Counted from the first letter of the stretch, positions 9,300 to 17,950 are shown. The stretch: 64,000 nucleotides of DNA from Tritonibacter scottomollicae (GCF_003003215.1 NZ_PVUF01000001.1:124001-188000); one strand, 5' to 3'. The notes: generated by a model from the letters alone, not told the origin. Translations and numbers: made by a program.

Positions 9300-10040
9300 A
9301 TGACCCTTGCAGAGTACAAATTGACCGACTGCGCGGATTGTCCGATTCGCCATCGGGCTGTCTGCGCCCGGTGCGAGAGCGACGAATTGGAAGCTTTGGA
9401 TGCGATCAAATACTATCGCAGCTATGAAGCTGGCCAGGCCGTGATCTGGTCAGGCGACCAGATGAATTTTGTCGGATCCGTCGTCTCTGGCATCGCAACT
9501 TTGACCCAGACGATGGAGGACGGGCGCACCCAGATGGTGGGGCTGTTGTTGCCCAGCGATTTTGTGGGGCGACCGGGGCGCGCGGGGGCGGCGTATAACG
9601 TCGTCGCCACGACAGATGTGGTCATGTGCTGCTTTAGAAAGAAACCTTTCGAAGACCTGCTGGCGAAGACACCGCATATCGCGCATCGCCTGCTGGAAAT
9701 GACGCTGGACGAGCTGGATGCGGCGCGTGAGTGGATGCTGGTGTTGGGTCGTAAGACTGCGCGCGAAAAGATCGCCAGCCTGTTGTCGATCATCGCGCGG
9801 AGAGATGCGTCTCTCAGCACCGATCCATCCTCCGGCGCCGTGAGCTTTGACCTCAAGCTGACGCGGGAGGCGATGGCGGATTATCTCGGCCTGACGCTGG
9901 AAACGGTCAGTCGGCAGATTTCGGCGCTGAAGAAGGCTGGCGTGATCTCGCTGGAGGGCAAGCGGCATGTGACAGTGCCAGATATGCGCCGCCTGATCGA
10001 GGAAGCGGGTGATGACAGTGATGGTGGGTTGGTCGGCTAA
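9300..10040 (+). CDS. fnrL: Oxygen-sensing Crp/Fnr-family regulator FnrL
   Basis: Global regulator of low-oxygen genes, active as a dimer with an oxygen-labile [4Fe-4S] cluster. The 246-residue protein starts at an ATG with AGAGG five bases upstream. Cluster-type cysteines lie at residues 11, 14, 22 and 25 (CADC, CARC), with further Cys in VVMCCFRKK. The cNMP-like domain is followed by a helix-turn-helix with ETVSRQ, the recognition helix typical of FNR and matched to TTGAT half-sites. The position beside hemN and ccoNOQP matches the Rhodobacter sphaeroides hemZ-fnrL-cco arrangement. The FNR box just before its ribosome site suggests self-repression. Confidence 0.95.
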   Translation: MTLAEYKLTDCADCPIRHRAVCARCESDELEALDAIKYYRSYEAGQAVIWSGDQMNFVGSVVSGIATLTQTMEDGRTQMVGLLLPSDFVGRPGRAGAAYNVVATTDVVMCCFRKKPFEDLLAKTPHIAHRLLEMTLDELDAAREWMLVLGRKTAREKIASLLSIIARRDASLSTDPSSGAVSFDLKLTREAMADYLGLTLETVSRQISALKKAGVISLEGKRHVTVPDMRRLIEEAGDDSDGGLVG

Positions 10041-10350
10041 ACGTCCGCTGCCCGCTCGGCGACCTTTCGGACCTGTTTTGTTGAGGGCGGCTTAGTCGAG
10101 GGCGGCCAGGTTCTGGAATCCCGCTGAACAATGGAGGTTCTGCTCTCGTTCGTGAGGCCAGCGCACTGACTGCACTGTTTCGCAGCGGCGCAGATCCAGC
10201 ACCTACGCGATGCTGGATTAAGTGCCCGCCGAACCGCTGCGGGATGGCAACGGTTCGGTCAGCCGAGGGGCGAAAGGCCACCCCAACGAGATGGAGCGCC
10301 TCAAAAGCACGGGGATGCAGCCGCAAGCCACGCAGGCCCGGCTATCGCGG
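10041..10350. other. Intergenic region between convergent fnrL and the Usp gene
   Basis: No supported gene in about 310 bases. CCGAACCG (10229-10236) and CGGTTCGG (10251-10258) form an 8-bp hairpin without a T run, possibly a weak terminator. I saw no other clear signal. Confidence 0.5.
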
Positions 10351-11190
10351 TCAATGTGCCATCAGTACCGGCAGCTGCGCGTGCTCCAGCATATTACGGG
10401 TGGTCCCGCCCAAGATCGACTCGCGGAACCGAGAGTGGCCATAGGCCCCCATCACGATCAGCTCTGCCTCGGTGTCGGTCGCGTGACGGCTGAGCACATC
10501 CGAGACCCGCGGCAAGGTCTTGCTGAGCACATCAATCTCGCAGGCCACGCCGTGGCGCGCCAGCATCTGGCACAGCAGACCACCCGGATCAGACCGTTCC
10601 GTGCCATGTTGCGGCGGGTCAATCACCGCGATCCGCACCAGATCTGCCGCCTGCAGGACAGGCAAGGCCTTGCGCACGGCAACCAACGCTTCAATGCTTT
10701 CGTCCCAGGCCACGACCACGGTCTTGGGAGACGCCGGCAAGCTGCTGTTTTCCGGGAGTACGAGGACCGGCGTGCGGGCATCGAACAGCGCCGCTTCGAC
10801 GATCGGTTCCACTTCCGGTCCCTGACCCTCACCGTAGGGCAGCTCCATCACCACAAGATCGCTGAAGCGTGCGTGATGTGCCATGACGCGGGTAATGTCG
10901 CCGAGCGGAGTGATCGCGTTGGAGATTGTGTAAGGCACATCGGTGGCTTGCAAATGTCGGGTGGCGGCTGCTTCGGTGGCCTGCATATCCTCGCGCGCGC
11001 GCTCGATCATTGTGTTGATTGCAATCGCATTTGCGCCACCGTCGTAATAACCGACTCTGGTGCGGTCGACGCCGAGGCACAGCACATCGAGATGCCCGTC
11101 GTTGCGGCGCACCATAGCTTCGGCCTGATCCAATGCGGTTGTGGTGCCATCGGGCGTGGTGCGGACGGTGAGAATTGTTTTGTATGTCAT
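10351..11190 (-). CDS. Universal stress protein (tandem UspA fold)
   Basis: Cytosolic stress-associated nucleotide-binding protein. I start it at the ATG at 11190 (MTYKTILTV), which follows AAAGGG; longer starts add unrelated sequence. The 279 residues form two Usp-like halves. The N-terminal half is degenerate. The C-terminal half keeps the ATP-binding pattern G-2X-G-9X-G-S/T as GAYGHSRFRESILGGTTRN. It is divergent from ccoN and shares its intergenic FNR box, so it is probably induced with the cbb3 oxidase. Usp genes in this position are familiar in FNR regulons; the cellular role here is not shown. Confidence 0.87.
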   Translation of the reverse strand: MTYKTILTVRTTPDGTTTALDQAEAMVRRNDGHLDVLCLGVDRTRVGYYDGGANAIAINTMIERAREDMQATEAAATRHLQATDVPYTISNAITPLGDITRVMAHHARFSDLVVMELPYGEGQGPEVEPIVEAALFDARTPVLVLPENSSLPASPKTVVVAWDESIEALVAVRKALPVLQAADLVRIAVIDPPQHGTERSDPGGLLCQMLARHGVACEIDVLSKTLPRVSDVLSRHATDTEAELIVMGAYGHSRFRESILGGTTRNMLEHAQLPVLMAH

Positions 11191-11302
11191 GGACTGACCC
11201 TTTCCCAAATCAAATGGTTCCGGCGAAGGAGTGTGGCATTGCAACAGCCGCGTGCCAGGTTTTCCCCATGAGGTGACATGACACATCCCATAGGAGAGCA
11301 TC

Positions 11303-11316
11303 TTGATGCAGATCAA
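11303..11316. promoter_or_regulatory. FNR/FnrL box upstream of ccoN
   Basis: TTGATGCAGATCAA is a perfect match to TTGAT-N4-ATCAA. Its centre predicts a class II transcription start near 11351 for ccoNOQP, about 68 bases before the ATG. On the other strand it could serve the Usp gene, with a predicted start near 11268. Confidence 0.92.
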
Positions 11317-11418
11317 TGTTTTAGAGTGATGGCTCTGGCATCAGAGTCTTAGAAAACAACGCCCGACCTCTGCCTGCATGGGATGTGAAAACGGGTGAAC
11401 CATTCAAAGGGGCATGAA

Positions 11419-13023
11419 ATGTCTAATTATCTCAAGCTGTTAGTGCTTGGCGTATTGACGATCTTCTTCATGGTCGCCGCCGGCTACGCCAGAGATCTGG
11501 CCTATCAGGTGCATGCTGTGATTCTGATGTGCGTCGCAGCGGGGCTGTTTCTGGCAACCCTGCGCAAGACGGATGAACCGGTTCCAGTTCCGGTAACTGG
11601 AGAATATCTCGACGGAGTTGTGCGTGCGGGTGTTGTCGCAACCGCATTCTGGGGTGTGGTCGGGTTCCTCGTGGGGACCTTTATCGCGTTTCAGCTCGCC
11701 TTTCCGGTATTGAATTTCGACTGGTCCGAAGGGTTTGCGAACTTCGGTCGCCTGCGGCCACTTCACACCTCGGCGGTGATTTTCGCCTTCGGTGGCAACG
11801 CGCTGATCGCGACGTCCTTCTACATCGTGCAGCGGACGTCCGCGGCGCGGCTCTGGGGCGGTAATCTGGCGTGGTTTGTGTTCTGGGGGTATCAGCTGTT
11901 CATCGTGCTGGCAGCCACCGGCTACCTGCTGGGCGGCACGCAATCAAAGGAATATGCGGAGCCTGAATGGTATACCGACTTGTGGCTCACTGTGGTCTGG
12001 GTTGCATATCTGGCGGTCTTCCTGGGCACGATTATTCGCCGCAAGGAGCCGCATATCTATGTGGCGAACTGGTTCTTCCTGGCGTTCATCGTGACCGTGG
12101 CCATGCTGCATGTGGTCAACAACCTGACCATTCCGGTGTCGATCTGGGGCTCCAAGTCGGTGATCGTCTGGCCGGGTGTGCAGGATGCCATGGTACAATG
12201 GTGGTATGGCCACAACGCGGTGGGCTTCTTCCTGACGGCGGGCTTCCTCGGCATGATGTACTACTTCATCCCGAAGCAGGCCAATCGTCCGGTCTACAGT
12301 TACAAACTGTCGATCATCCACTTCTGGGCGCTGATCTTCCTTTATATCTGGGCCGGTCCGCACCACCTGCATTACACGGCCCTGCCTGACTGGGCTTCGA
12401 CCCTTGGCATGGTGTTCTCGATCGTGCTGTGGATGCCCAGCTGGGGCGGCATGATCAACGGCCTGATGACTCTGTCGGGCGCCTGGGACAAGCTGCGCAC
12501 CGACCCCGTTCTGCGGATGCTGGTGATTTCGGTCGGCTTCTATGGCATGTCCACGTTTGAGGGTCCGATGATGTCGATCCGCGCCGTGAACTCGCTGAGC
12601 CACTACACCGACTGGACCATTGGTCACGTGCACTCTGGTGCGTTGGGCTGGAACGGTATGATCACCTTTGGTGCGCTTTATTACCTGACCCCGGTTCTGT
12701 GGAAGCGCGAGCGCCTCTACTCCCTGAGCCTGGTCAGCTGGCACTTCTGGCTCGCCACCATCGGCATCGTGCTCTACGCGGCGTCCATGTGGGTGACTGG
12801 TATCATGGAAGGCCTGATGTGGCGTGAAGTGGATGCAAACGGCTTCCTCGTGTGGTCCTTTGCCGACACCGTTGCTGCGAAGCTTCCAATGTATGTGATG
12901 CGTGGTTTGGGCGGGGTTCTGTTCCTCTCCGGGTCGCTGGTCATGTGCTACAACCTCTGGATGACCGTTCGTCGGGCGCCGGCCAAAGAGGCCAGCCTGT
13001 CCGTCGCGGTCCCGGCTGAATAA
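11419..13023 (+). CDS. ccoN: cbb3-type cytochrome c oxidase subunit I
   Basis: Catalytic subunit of the high-affinity terminal oxidase in the inner membrane. It holds haem b and the haem b3-CuB centre where O2 is reduced. I chose the ATG at 11419, which has AAAGGGG just upstream; an in-frame GTG at 11395 has no such site. Residues expected from CcoN structures are present: H116 (haem b), H265, H315 and H316 (CuB), Y309 (cross-linked Tyr, six before H315), and H403/H405 (haem b3 and b). About twelve membrane spans over 534 residues, normal length. First gene of ccoNOQP. Confidence 0.97.
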   Translation: MSNYLKLLVLGVLTIFFMVAAGYARDLAYQVHAVILMCVAAGLFLATLRKTDEPVPVPVTGEYLDGVVRAGVVATAFWGVVGFLVGTFIAFQLAFPVLNFDWSEGFANFGRLRPLHTSAVIFAFGGNALIATSFYIVQRTSAARLWGGNLAWFVFWGYQLFIVLAATGYLLGGTQSKEYAEPEWYTDLWLTVVWVAYLAVFLGTIIRRKEPHIYVANWFFLAFIVTVAMLHVVNNLTIPVSIWGSKSVIVWPGVQDAMVQWWYGHNAVGFFLTAGFLGMMYYFIPKQANRPVYSYKLSIIHFWALIFLYIWAGPHHLHYTALPDWASTLGMVFSIVLWMPSWGGMINGLMTLSGAWDKLRTDPVLRMLVISVGFYGMSTFEGPMMSIRAVNSLSHYTDWTIGHVHSGALGWNGMITFGALYYLTPVLWKRERLYSLSLVSWHFWLATIGIVLYAASMWVTGIMEGLMWREVDANGFLVWSFADTVAAKLPMYVMRGLGGVLFLSGSLVMCYNLWMTVRRAPAKEASLSVAVPAE

Positions 13024-13037
13024 GGAGGGCCGGAGAG

Positions 13038-13766
13038 ATGGCAATTCTCGACAAGCATAAAATCCTCGAGACCAACGCGACGCTTCTGCTGATCTGTTCC
13101 TTTCTCGTTGTCACCATCGGTGGCCTGGTTCAGATCACCCCGCTGTTCTATCTGGAAAACACCATCGAGGAGGTGGAGGGCATGCGTCCCTACACCCCTC
13201 TCGAACTGGCGGGGCGTGACATCTACATCCGTGAAGGGTGCTACGTCTGTCACAGTCAGATGATCCGCCCGATGCGCGATGAGGTCGAACGCTACGGTCA
13301 CTATTCGCTGGCGGCGGAGTCGATGTATGACCACCCGTTCCAGTGGGGGTCCAAGCGGACCGGGCCAGATCTGGCCCGCGTCGGCGGTCGCTACTCTGAT
13401 GACTGGCATGTTGATCACCTGCGTGACCCGCAGTCGGTGGTGCCGGAATCGGTGATGCCGAAGTATGACTTCCTCGAACGCACCCGCGTTGACGGAAAGT
13501 ACATCGGCGATCTGCTCGCCACAAATGCCATCGTCGGCGTGCCGTATACGGACGACATGGTAGAGCAGGCTCAGCGTGACTTCCTGGCACAAGCGGACCC
13601 TGATCGTGACTATGACGGGCTGCTGGAACGCTATGGGGAGAACGTCAATGTGCGTAACTTCGACGGTCAGCCCGGTGTCTCGGAGGCAGATGCGCTGATC
13701 GCCTATTTGCAGATGCTCGGTACGTTGGTCGATTTCTCGACCTTCACGCCGGACGCAAACCGTTAA
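13038..13766 (+). CDS. ccoO: cbb3-type cytochrome c oxidase subunit II (monohaem)
   Basis: Periplasmic cytochrome c subunit that passes electrons to CcoN. The 242-residue protein has one N-terminal anchor (about residues 15-35) and a CYVCH haem motif at 68-72 followed by [15 protein letters not shown], the classic CcoO/FixO segment. It ends near the segment [11 protein letters not shown]. It starts 14 bases after ccoN with a GGAGGG site. Confidence 0.97.
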   Translation: MAILDKHKILETNATLLLICSFLVVTIGGLVQITPLFYLENTIEEVEGMRPYTPLELAGRDIYIREGCYVCHSQMIRPMRDEVERYGHYSLAAESMYDHPFQWGSKRTGPDLARVGGRYSDDWHVDHLRDPQSVVPESVMPKYDFLERTRVDGKYIGDLLATNAIVGVPYTDDMVEQAQRDFLAQADPDRDYDGLLERYGENVNVRNFDGQPGVSEADALIAYLQMLGTLVDFSTFTPDANR

Positions 13767-13781
13767 GCGGAGGATAGAGCC

Positions 13782-13979
13782 ATGGAAACATATTCCCTGC
13801 TGCGCCAGTTCGCTGACAGCTGGATGCTGCTGTTCCTCTTCCTGTTTTTCGTGGGTGTCATCATCTGGGCCTTTCGGCCCGGATCGACCAAGGCCTACGA
13901 GGATACAGCCAATATCCCCTTCCGCAATGCGGACAAGCCGGCGACCGAGAGCGCCGCTCAATCGGAGGCCCAGAAATGA
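13782..13979 (+). CDS. ccoQ: cbb3-type cytochrome oxidase subunit CcoQ
   Basis: Small subunit (65 residues) that stabilises the cbb3 complex and helps CcoP assemble. One membrane helix at about residues 14-31 (SWMLLFLFLFFVGVIIWAF) is followed by RPGSTKAYEDTANIPF, the conserved FixQ pattern. Its end overlaps the ccoP start by four bases (ATGA), so translation is probably coupled. Confidence 0.94.
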   Translation: METYSLLRQFADSWMLLFLFLFFVGVIIWAFRPGSTKAYEDTANIPFRNADKPATESAAQSEAQK

Positions 13980-14860
13980 GTGATACGGGCAAAGACAACA
14001 AAGTCGAAATCCAAGAAGGTGATCCCAACACCACCGGCCACGAGTGGGATGGCATCACGGAGTTCGACAACCCTATGCCGCGCTGGTGGCTCCTGGTTTT
14101 CTACGCCACCATCGTCTGGGCGGTTGGCTATACCATCGCCTACCCCGCGTGGCCGATGGTCAGCGAAGCAACCTCTGGCATGCTGGGCTGGTCCTCGCGC
14201 GCCAAGGTCGAAGCAGAGATCGCCGCGGTTGAAACCGCGAACGCGCCCATCAACGCAGAGCTGGAAGCGCTGGAACTGGCCGCGATCCCGGGGCATCCAG
14301 AGCTTGAGGGCTACGCCGTTTCTGCTGGCTCTGCTGTGTTCAAGACATGGTGCGCCCAGTGCCACGGCTCCGGCGCGGCGGGGGCCAAGGGCTATCCGAA
14401 CCTGCTGGATGATGATTGGCTTTGGGGTGGTACCATGGAGGATATCCACACCACCATCTCCTACGGTATTCGCAACGAGGAAAGCGACGACGCGCGCTAC
14501 TCTGCGATGCCGGCCTTTGGTCGCGATGAGCTGCTGGAGAAAGAGCAAGTCAGCCAGGTGGTCAACTACGTGATGTCGCTGTCGGGCACGCCTGATGATG
14601 CCTCCGAAGTACAGGCCGGTGCAGTGGTGTTTGAGGAAAACTGCACTGCGTGTCACGGCGAGGATGCGTCCGGCGACATCTATCAGGGCGCGCCGAATCT
14701 GAAGGACGCGATCTGGCTCTATGGCGGTGACTACGACACTCTCTATGAGACGGTGTGGAACTCCCGCTTTGGCGTGATGCCGAACTGGGACACACGCCTG
14801 AGCGAGGCGGAAATTCGCGCGGTCAGCGCCTATGTGCACCAATTGGGCGGCGGCGAGTAA
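13976..14860 (+). CDS. ccoP: cbb3-type cytochrome c oxidase subunit III (dihaem)
   Basis: Dihaem cytochrome c subunit, the entry point for electrons from soluble or anchored cytochromes. The 294-residue protein begins with the HEWDGITEFDNPMPRWW motif and one membrane helix (about residues 37-58). Two cytochrome domains follow with CAQCH (126-130) and CTACH (223-227). Length and motifs are canonical. Last gene of ccoNOQP, followed by a terminator. Confidence 0.97.
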   Translation: MSDTGKDNKVEIQEGDPNTTGHEWDGITEFDNPMPRWWLLVFYATIVWAVGYTIAYPAWPMVSEATSGMLGWSSRAKVEAEIAAVETANAPINAELEALELAAIPGHPELEGYAVSAGSAVFKTWCAQCHGSGAAGAKGYPNLLDDDWLWGGTMEDIHTTISYGIRNEESDDARYSAMPAFGRDELLEKEQVSQVVNYVMSLSGTPDDASEVQAGAVVFEENCTACHGEDASGDIYQGAPNLKDAIWLYGGDYDTLYETVWNSRFGVMPNWDTRLSEAEIRAVSAYVHQLGGGE

Positions 14861-14890
14861 TCGCGCGAGATTGTCCAAACGTAAATGACC

Positions 14891-14920
14891 GGCCGCTCCC
14901 ATCGGGGGGCGGCCTTTTTC
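14891..14920 (+). terminator. Terminator of ccoNOQP
   Basis: GGCCGCTCCC pairs with the GGGGCGGCC side around an ATC loop, followed by TTTTT. It starts about 30 bases after the ccoP stop and separates ccoNOQP from ccoGHIS. Confidence 0.88.
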
Positions 14921-14962
14921 GTTGCTGTCGACGCCGGTGATCGCGTCGAAAACGCGCCTGGA

Positions 14963-14976
14963 TTGATTTGCATCAA
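14963..14976. promoter_or_regulatory. Orphan FNR/FnrL box downstream of ccoP
   Basis: TTGATTTGCATCAA is a perfect TTGAT-N4-ATCAA match in the 14861-15173 gap. A class II start rightward would fall near 15011, but no protein gene I trust follows on that strand before 15488. It may drive a small RNA or the LysR gene, or be a relic of an older ccoG promoter. Confidence 0.75.
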
Positions 14977-15098
14977 GGCGACGGGACCCGACTGCTGGCA
15001 AATTTGACCTAAGACGGGGTCAGGCCATGGTTGGGAAGACTATCGTGTCAGGTCTGAACCCCGCTTCGTCTCGCCCCCAATTTGAGGGCGGGCGCGTC

Positions 15099-15147
15099 TG
15101 GCACCGATCCCCCGCTTGTTTGTGCGTTTCCCGGGAGATCGGTGCCA
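15099..15147. repeat. Strong inverted repeat in the ccoP-LysR gap
   Basis: TGGCACCGATC (15099-15109) and GATCGGTGCCA (15137-15147) are perfect 11-bp arms, extended inside by CCC/GGG after one mismatch. It lies about 90 bases after the predicted start from the orphan FNR box and 27 bases beyond the stop of the small minus-strand ORF. It could be part of a small RNA, a terminator without a clear T run, or a regulator site. The rest of 14861-15173 holds nothing else I can name. Confidence 0.55.
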
Positions 15148-15173
15148 ATACGTCTCTCAATATCATCGTGTCT

Positions 15174-15377
15174 CTATTTGCAGGGCGCTGGCATGGGCTC
15201 GCAAGGCTTGGGCGGTGTGACCAGAGGGGACCGAAGCGCCGTCAGCCGGCACCACACACGCCGCAGCAGGCCGGGGGCCGCGGGCGGAGTGCTGTAGGCC
15301 TCGGGCAGTGGGCGTTGTGGCAGATCGCTGTGACGGGTCGCGTTCAGCATTGTACGAGCATAAATATCAACTAACAT
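15174..15377 (-). CDS. Small hypothetical protein divergent from the LysR gene
   Basis: 67-residue ORF starting MLVDIYARTMLNATRHSDLP, with GGAGAG six bases before the ATG at 15377. The product is rich in Pro and Arg with two Cys, and has no signal peptide, membrane segment or family I recognise. The good ribosome site and divergent pairing with a LysR regulator, often the regulator's target arrangement, are the main reasons to list it. It could still be spurious. Confidence 0.45.
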   Translation of the reverse strand: MLVDIYARTMLNATRHSDLPQRPLPEAYSTPPAAPGLLRRVWCRLTALRSPLVTPPKPCEPMPAPCK

Positions 15378-15487
15378 GGTCGCTCTCCTTTTCGGCGGAT
15401 CCATACGCTGGATCTGCGCTCATACTTGCCTGATGGCCTTGGTTATGCGAGTCAGGAAGAAAACCAACATGTAAGGATAGCTTACAC

Positions 15488-16372
15488 ATGCAATGGCGTG
15501 ACATGCCCTCGCTTTCCGCTCTGCGCGCTTTCGCGGTCTTTGCCGAAAGCGGCACGCTGCAACAGGCCGGCGTGGCTTTGAACGTCAGCCACGCTGCGAT
15601 CAGCCAGCAATTGCGGCAGCTGGAGGCGCATATGGGCGTGCCTCTGCTGGATCGCTCTGGACGGGCGCTGCGTCTGACGGTCGAAGGCGAGCAGCTTGCA
15701 CAGGCATTGACGCTGGGGTTCGGTGCCATTCGGGTCGCGGTGCAGGATCTGACAACGCGCGGGGCGGGGCAGCCGCTGCATGTCACCTGCACACCGATGT
15801 TTGCGACCCATTGGTTGATGCCGCGACTGGCTGGTTTCCGACAGGCCTACCCGGCAGTGGATCTGGTCATCGACCCCACTGGCGAGGTGGTGCAATTGAC
15901 GCCGGGCGGGATCGACGTGGCGCTGCGCTACGGGCATGGCAACTGGCCGGGCCTTGAGGCCGAGATGCTGCTGCCCTCGCCAATGGCGGTGGTTGCTGCG
16001 CCCGGGCTGCTGGACCAGCGGCGCGTGAACCGGCCTGAAGATTTGCTCGATCTGCCCTGGCTCGAGGAGATTGGGACCAACGAGGCCTCCGTCTGGCTGC
16101 GTTCACGCGGGGTTGAGGACGGGCTGAAGGCGGGACGAGTCGTGTTGCCGGGAAACCTTCTGATGGAGGCGCTGCGAGGCGGGCAAGGGGTCGCCGTCTC
16201 GGTGCGCGATTTCGTCGCGCCGGACGTCAAGGCAGGCCGGCTGATCGAGCTTTTCCAAGAAGAACAAGGGCGTGGCTACCATATCGTGCACCGTCCCGGC
16301 GTGTTGCGCCCCGGTGCGCGGCATTTCGTCAACTGGTTGCGCCGAGAGCGGGCATCTACCGCTTTGAGCTGA
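15488..16372 (+). CDS. LysR-family transcriptional regulator (GcvA-like)
   Basis: DNA-binding regulator, 294 residues. The N-terminal winged HTH (about residues 8-66) reads PSLSALRAFAVFAESGTLQQ then LNVSHAAISQQLRQLEAHMG, the GcvA subgroup style. An effector-binding domain follows (about 95-290) with the GcvA-like THWLMPRLAGF. It sits between ccoNOQP and ccoGHIS and is divergent from a small ORF with a 110-base gap. The gap includes AAGGA about ten bases before the ATG. The target and inducer are unknown; autoregulation and control of the divergent ORF are the usual guess. Confidence 0.88.
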   Translation: MQWRDMPSLSALRAFAVFAESGTLQQAGVALNVSHAAISQQLRQLEAHMGVPLLDRSGRALRLTVEGEQLAQALTLGFGAIRVAVQDLTTRGAGQPLHVTCTPMFATHWLMPRLAGFRQAYPAVDLVIDPTGEVVQLTPGGIDVALRYGHGNWPGLEAEMLLPSPMAVVAAPGLLDQRRVNRPEDLLDLPWLEEIGTNEASVWLRSRGVEDGLKAGRVVLPGNLLMEALRGGQGVAVSVRDFVAPDVKAGRLIELFQEEQGRGYHIVHRPGVLRPGARHFVNWLRRERASTALS

Positions 16373-16443
16373 CTGCACAAACCGAGTGCGGTCTCCCGGC
16401 GGGCCGCGCGATTTGTGCGAAATGCACATTTGGGATGCGATTT

Positions 16444-16457
16444 TTGATCCACGTCAA
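16444..16457. promoter_or_regulatory. FNR/FnrL box upstream of ccoG
   Basis: TTGATCCACGTCAA fits TTGA-N6-TCAA with one departure from the TTGAT-N4-ATCAA form. A class II start is predicted near 16492, 28 bases before the ccoG start, so ccoGHIS should be FnrL-activated separately from ccoNOQP. Confidence 0.88.
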
Positions 16458-16519
16458 AGTCTCGACCCGCGGCCTCTGGGAGAACACAATCAGACCTGTC
16501 ACAGGATCGGAGCCAGAAG

Positions 16520-17950
16520 TTGAGCGATTCGAGCCAAACCCCCAGCCTCTATGCCGCGCGGGAGCCTATCTTTCCTCGCCGGGTGTCGGGAAAGTTCCGC
16601 ACTCTCAAATGGGTGATCATGGCGGTCACCCTGGGTATCTACTATCTGCTGCCATGGATACGCTGGGATCGCGGCCCTGAGTTGTCGGATCAGGCGGTGT
16701 TGCTGGATCTGGCCGGGCGGCGGTTCTATTTTTTCTGGATCGAGATCTGGCCGCATGAATTCTACTTCGTTGCCGGCCTGCTCATCATGGCGGGCCTTGG
16801 GTTGTTTCTGTTCACCTCGGCACTGGGCCGGGTCTGGTGTGGCTATGCCTGCCCACAGACGGTCTGGACTGACCTCTTTATCTTGGTGGAGCGCTGGATC
16901 GAGGGCGACCGAAACGCCCGACTGCGCTTGCACCGGCAGAAAAAACTGGACTTCAAGAAGATACGCCTGCGGCTGACAAAATGGGTGGCCTGGCTGTTTA
17001 TTGGTCTCGCCACGGGCGGGGCCTGGGTCTTCTACTTTGCCGACGCGCCGACCTTGCTGCAGGATCTGGTGACCGGGCAGGCGCACCCCGCAGCCTATAC
17101 CACCATGGCAATCCTGACCTTCACCACGTTTTTCTTTGGCGGGTTTGCCCGCGAGCAGATCTGCATCTATGCCTGCCCCTGGCCCCGTATCCAGGCGGCG
17201 ATGATGGACGAAGACACGCTGACCGTTGGCTACCGCGACTGGCGGGGTGAGCCACGCGGCAAACACCGCAAGTCGGAAGAGGCGGAAAACCTGGGCGATT
17301 GCATCGATTGCATGGCCTGCGTCAATGTCTGCCCGATGGGCATCGACATCCGCAAGGGTCAGCAGATGGAGTGCATCACCTGCGCGCTCTGCATTGATGC
17401 CTGCGACGACATCATGGACAAGGTGGGCAAGCCGCGCGGTCTGATCGACTACATGGCACTGTCGGATGAGACAAACGAACGTGCGGGCAAGACACCGCGC
17501 CCTGTTTGGAAGCATGTCCTGCGCCCCCGCACCGTGATGTACACTTTGCTTTGGGGCGGCGTGGGGTTGGCGCTGGTATTTGCGCTGTTCATCCGCGCTG
17601 ACATCAACATGACCGTGGCTCCGGTTCGCAATCCGACCTTTGTGACCTTGTCGGACGGCACCATCCGCAACACATATGACGTGCGTCTGTCGAACAAGAA
17701 TGGCGAGGCCCGGATGTTCGAGCTGTCATTGGTGGGCGATCAGTCGTTGGCGGTATCGCTCGAGGGCGAAGAGGGTGTTACGGTTGAGGTGCCCGCCGAT
17801 ACCGCCAGCCTGCAGCGGGTCTACGTCACTGCACCGCGGGGCACGGCACCTGCTGAGGCGGATACGACCGGTTTGCGGCTTTGGGTCGAGGACCTGAGTT
17901 CGGGCGAGCGCGCCTATCGCGATACCACATTCAACGGGCGGGGGAACTGA
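16520..17950 (+). CDS. ccoG: cbb3 oxidase accessory protein CcoG (RdxA/FixG family)
   Basis: Membrane iron-sulfur protein needed for cbb3 maturation; family members have been reported to reduce Cu(II) for CuB supply. The 476-residue product starts at a TTG (16520) supported by GGAG about seven bases upstream. About five membrane helices include the Cys-Pro segments GYACPQ and YACPWPR. Two [4Fe-4S] ferredoxin motifs follow (Cys 261, 264, 267, 271 and 285, 288, 291, 295), then an Ig-like periplasmic C-terminal domain. First gene of ccoGHIS with its own FNR box. Confidence 0.95.
   Translation: MSDSSQTPSLYAAREPIFPRRVSGKFRTLKWVIMAVTLGIYYLLPWIRWDRGPELSDQAVLLDLAGRRFYFFWIEIWPHEFYFVAGLLIMAGLGLFLFTSALGRVWCGYACPQTVWTDLFILVERWIEGDRNARLRLHRQKKLDFKKIRLRLTKWVAWLFIGLATGGAWVFYFADAPTLLQDLVTGQAHPAAYTTMAILTFTTFFFGGFAREQICIYACPWPRIQAAMMDEDTLTVGYRDWRGEPRGKHRKSEEAENLGDCIDCMACVNVCPMGIDIRKGQQMECITCALCIDACDDIMDKVGKPRGLIDYMALSDETNERAGKTPRPVWKHVLRPRTVMYTLLWGGVGLALVFALFIRADINMTVAPVRNPTFVTLSDGTIRNTYDVRLSNKNGEARMFELSLVGDQSLAVSLEGEEGVTVEVPADTASLQRVYVTAPRGTAPAEADTTGLRLWVEDLSSGERAYRDTTFNGRGN

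Noticed and set aside
9245-9353. Longer hemN reading frame starting at 9353
   Set aside because: It would run through the fnrL start and the FNR box and adds residues not typical of HemN.
10222-11271. Plus-strand frame opposite the universal stress protein gene
   Set aside because: The minus-strand frame carries the Usp ATP motif and a ribosome site; this frame has neither.
15027-15374. Plus-strand 115-codon frame after the orphan FNR box
   Set aside because: No ribosome site, Arg/Pro/Gly-rich sequence and it spans the strong inverted repeat. I treat the region as non-coding.
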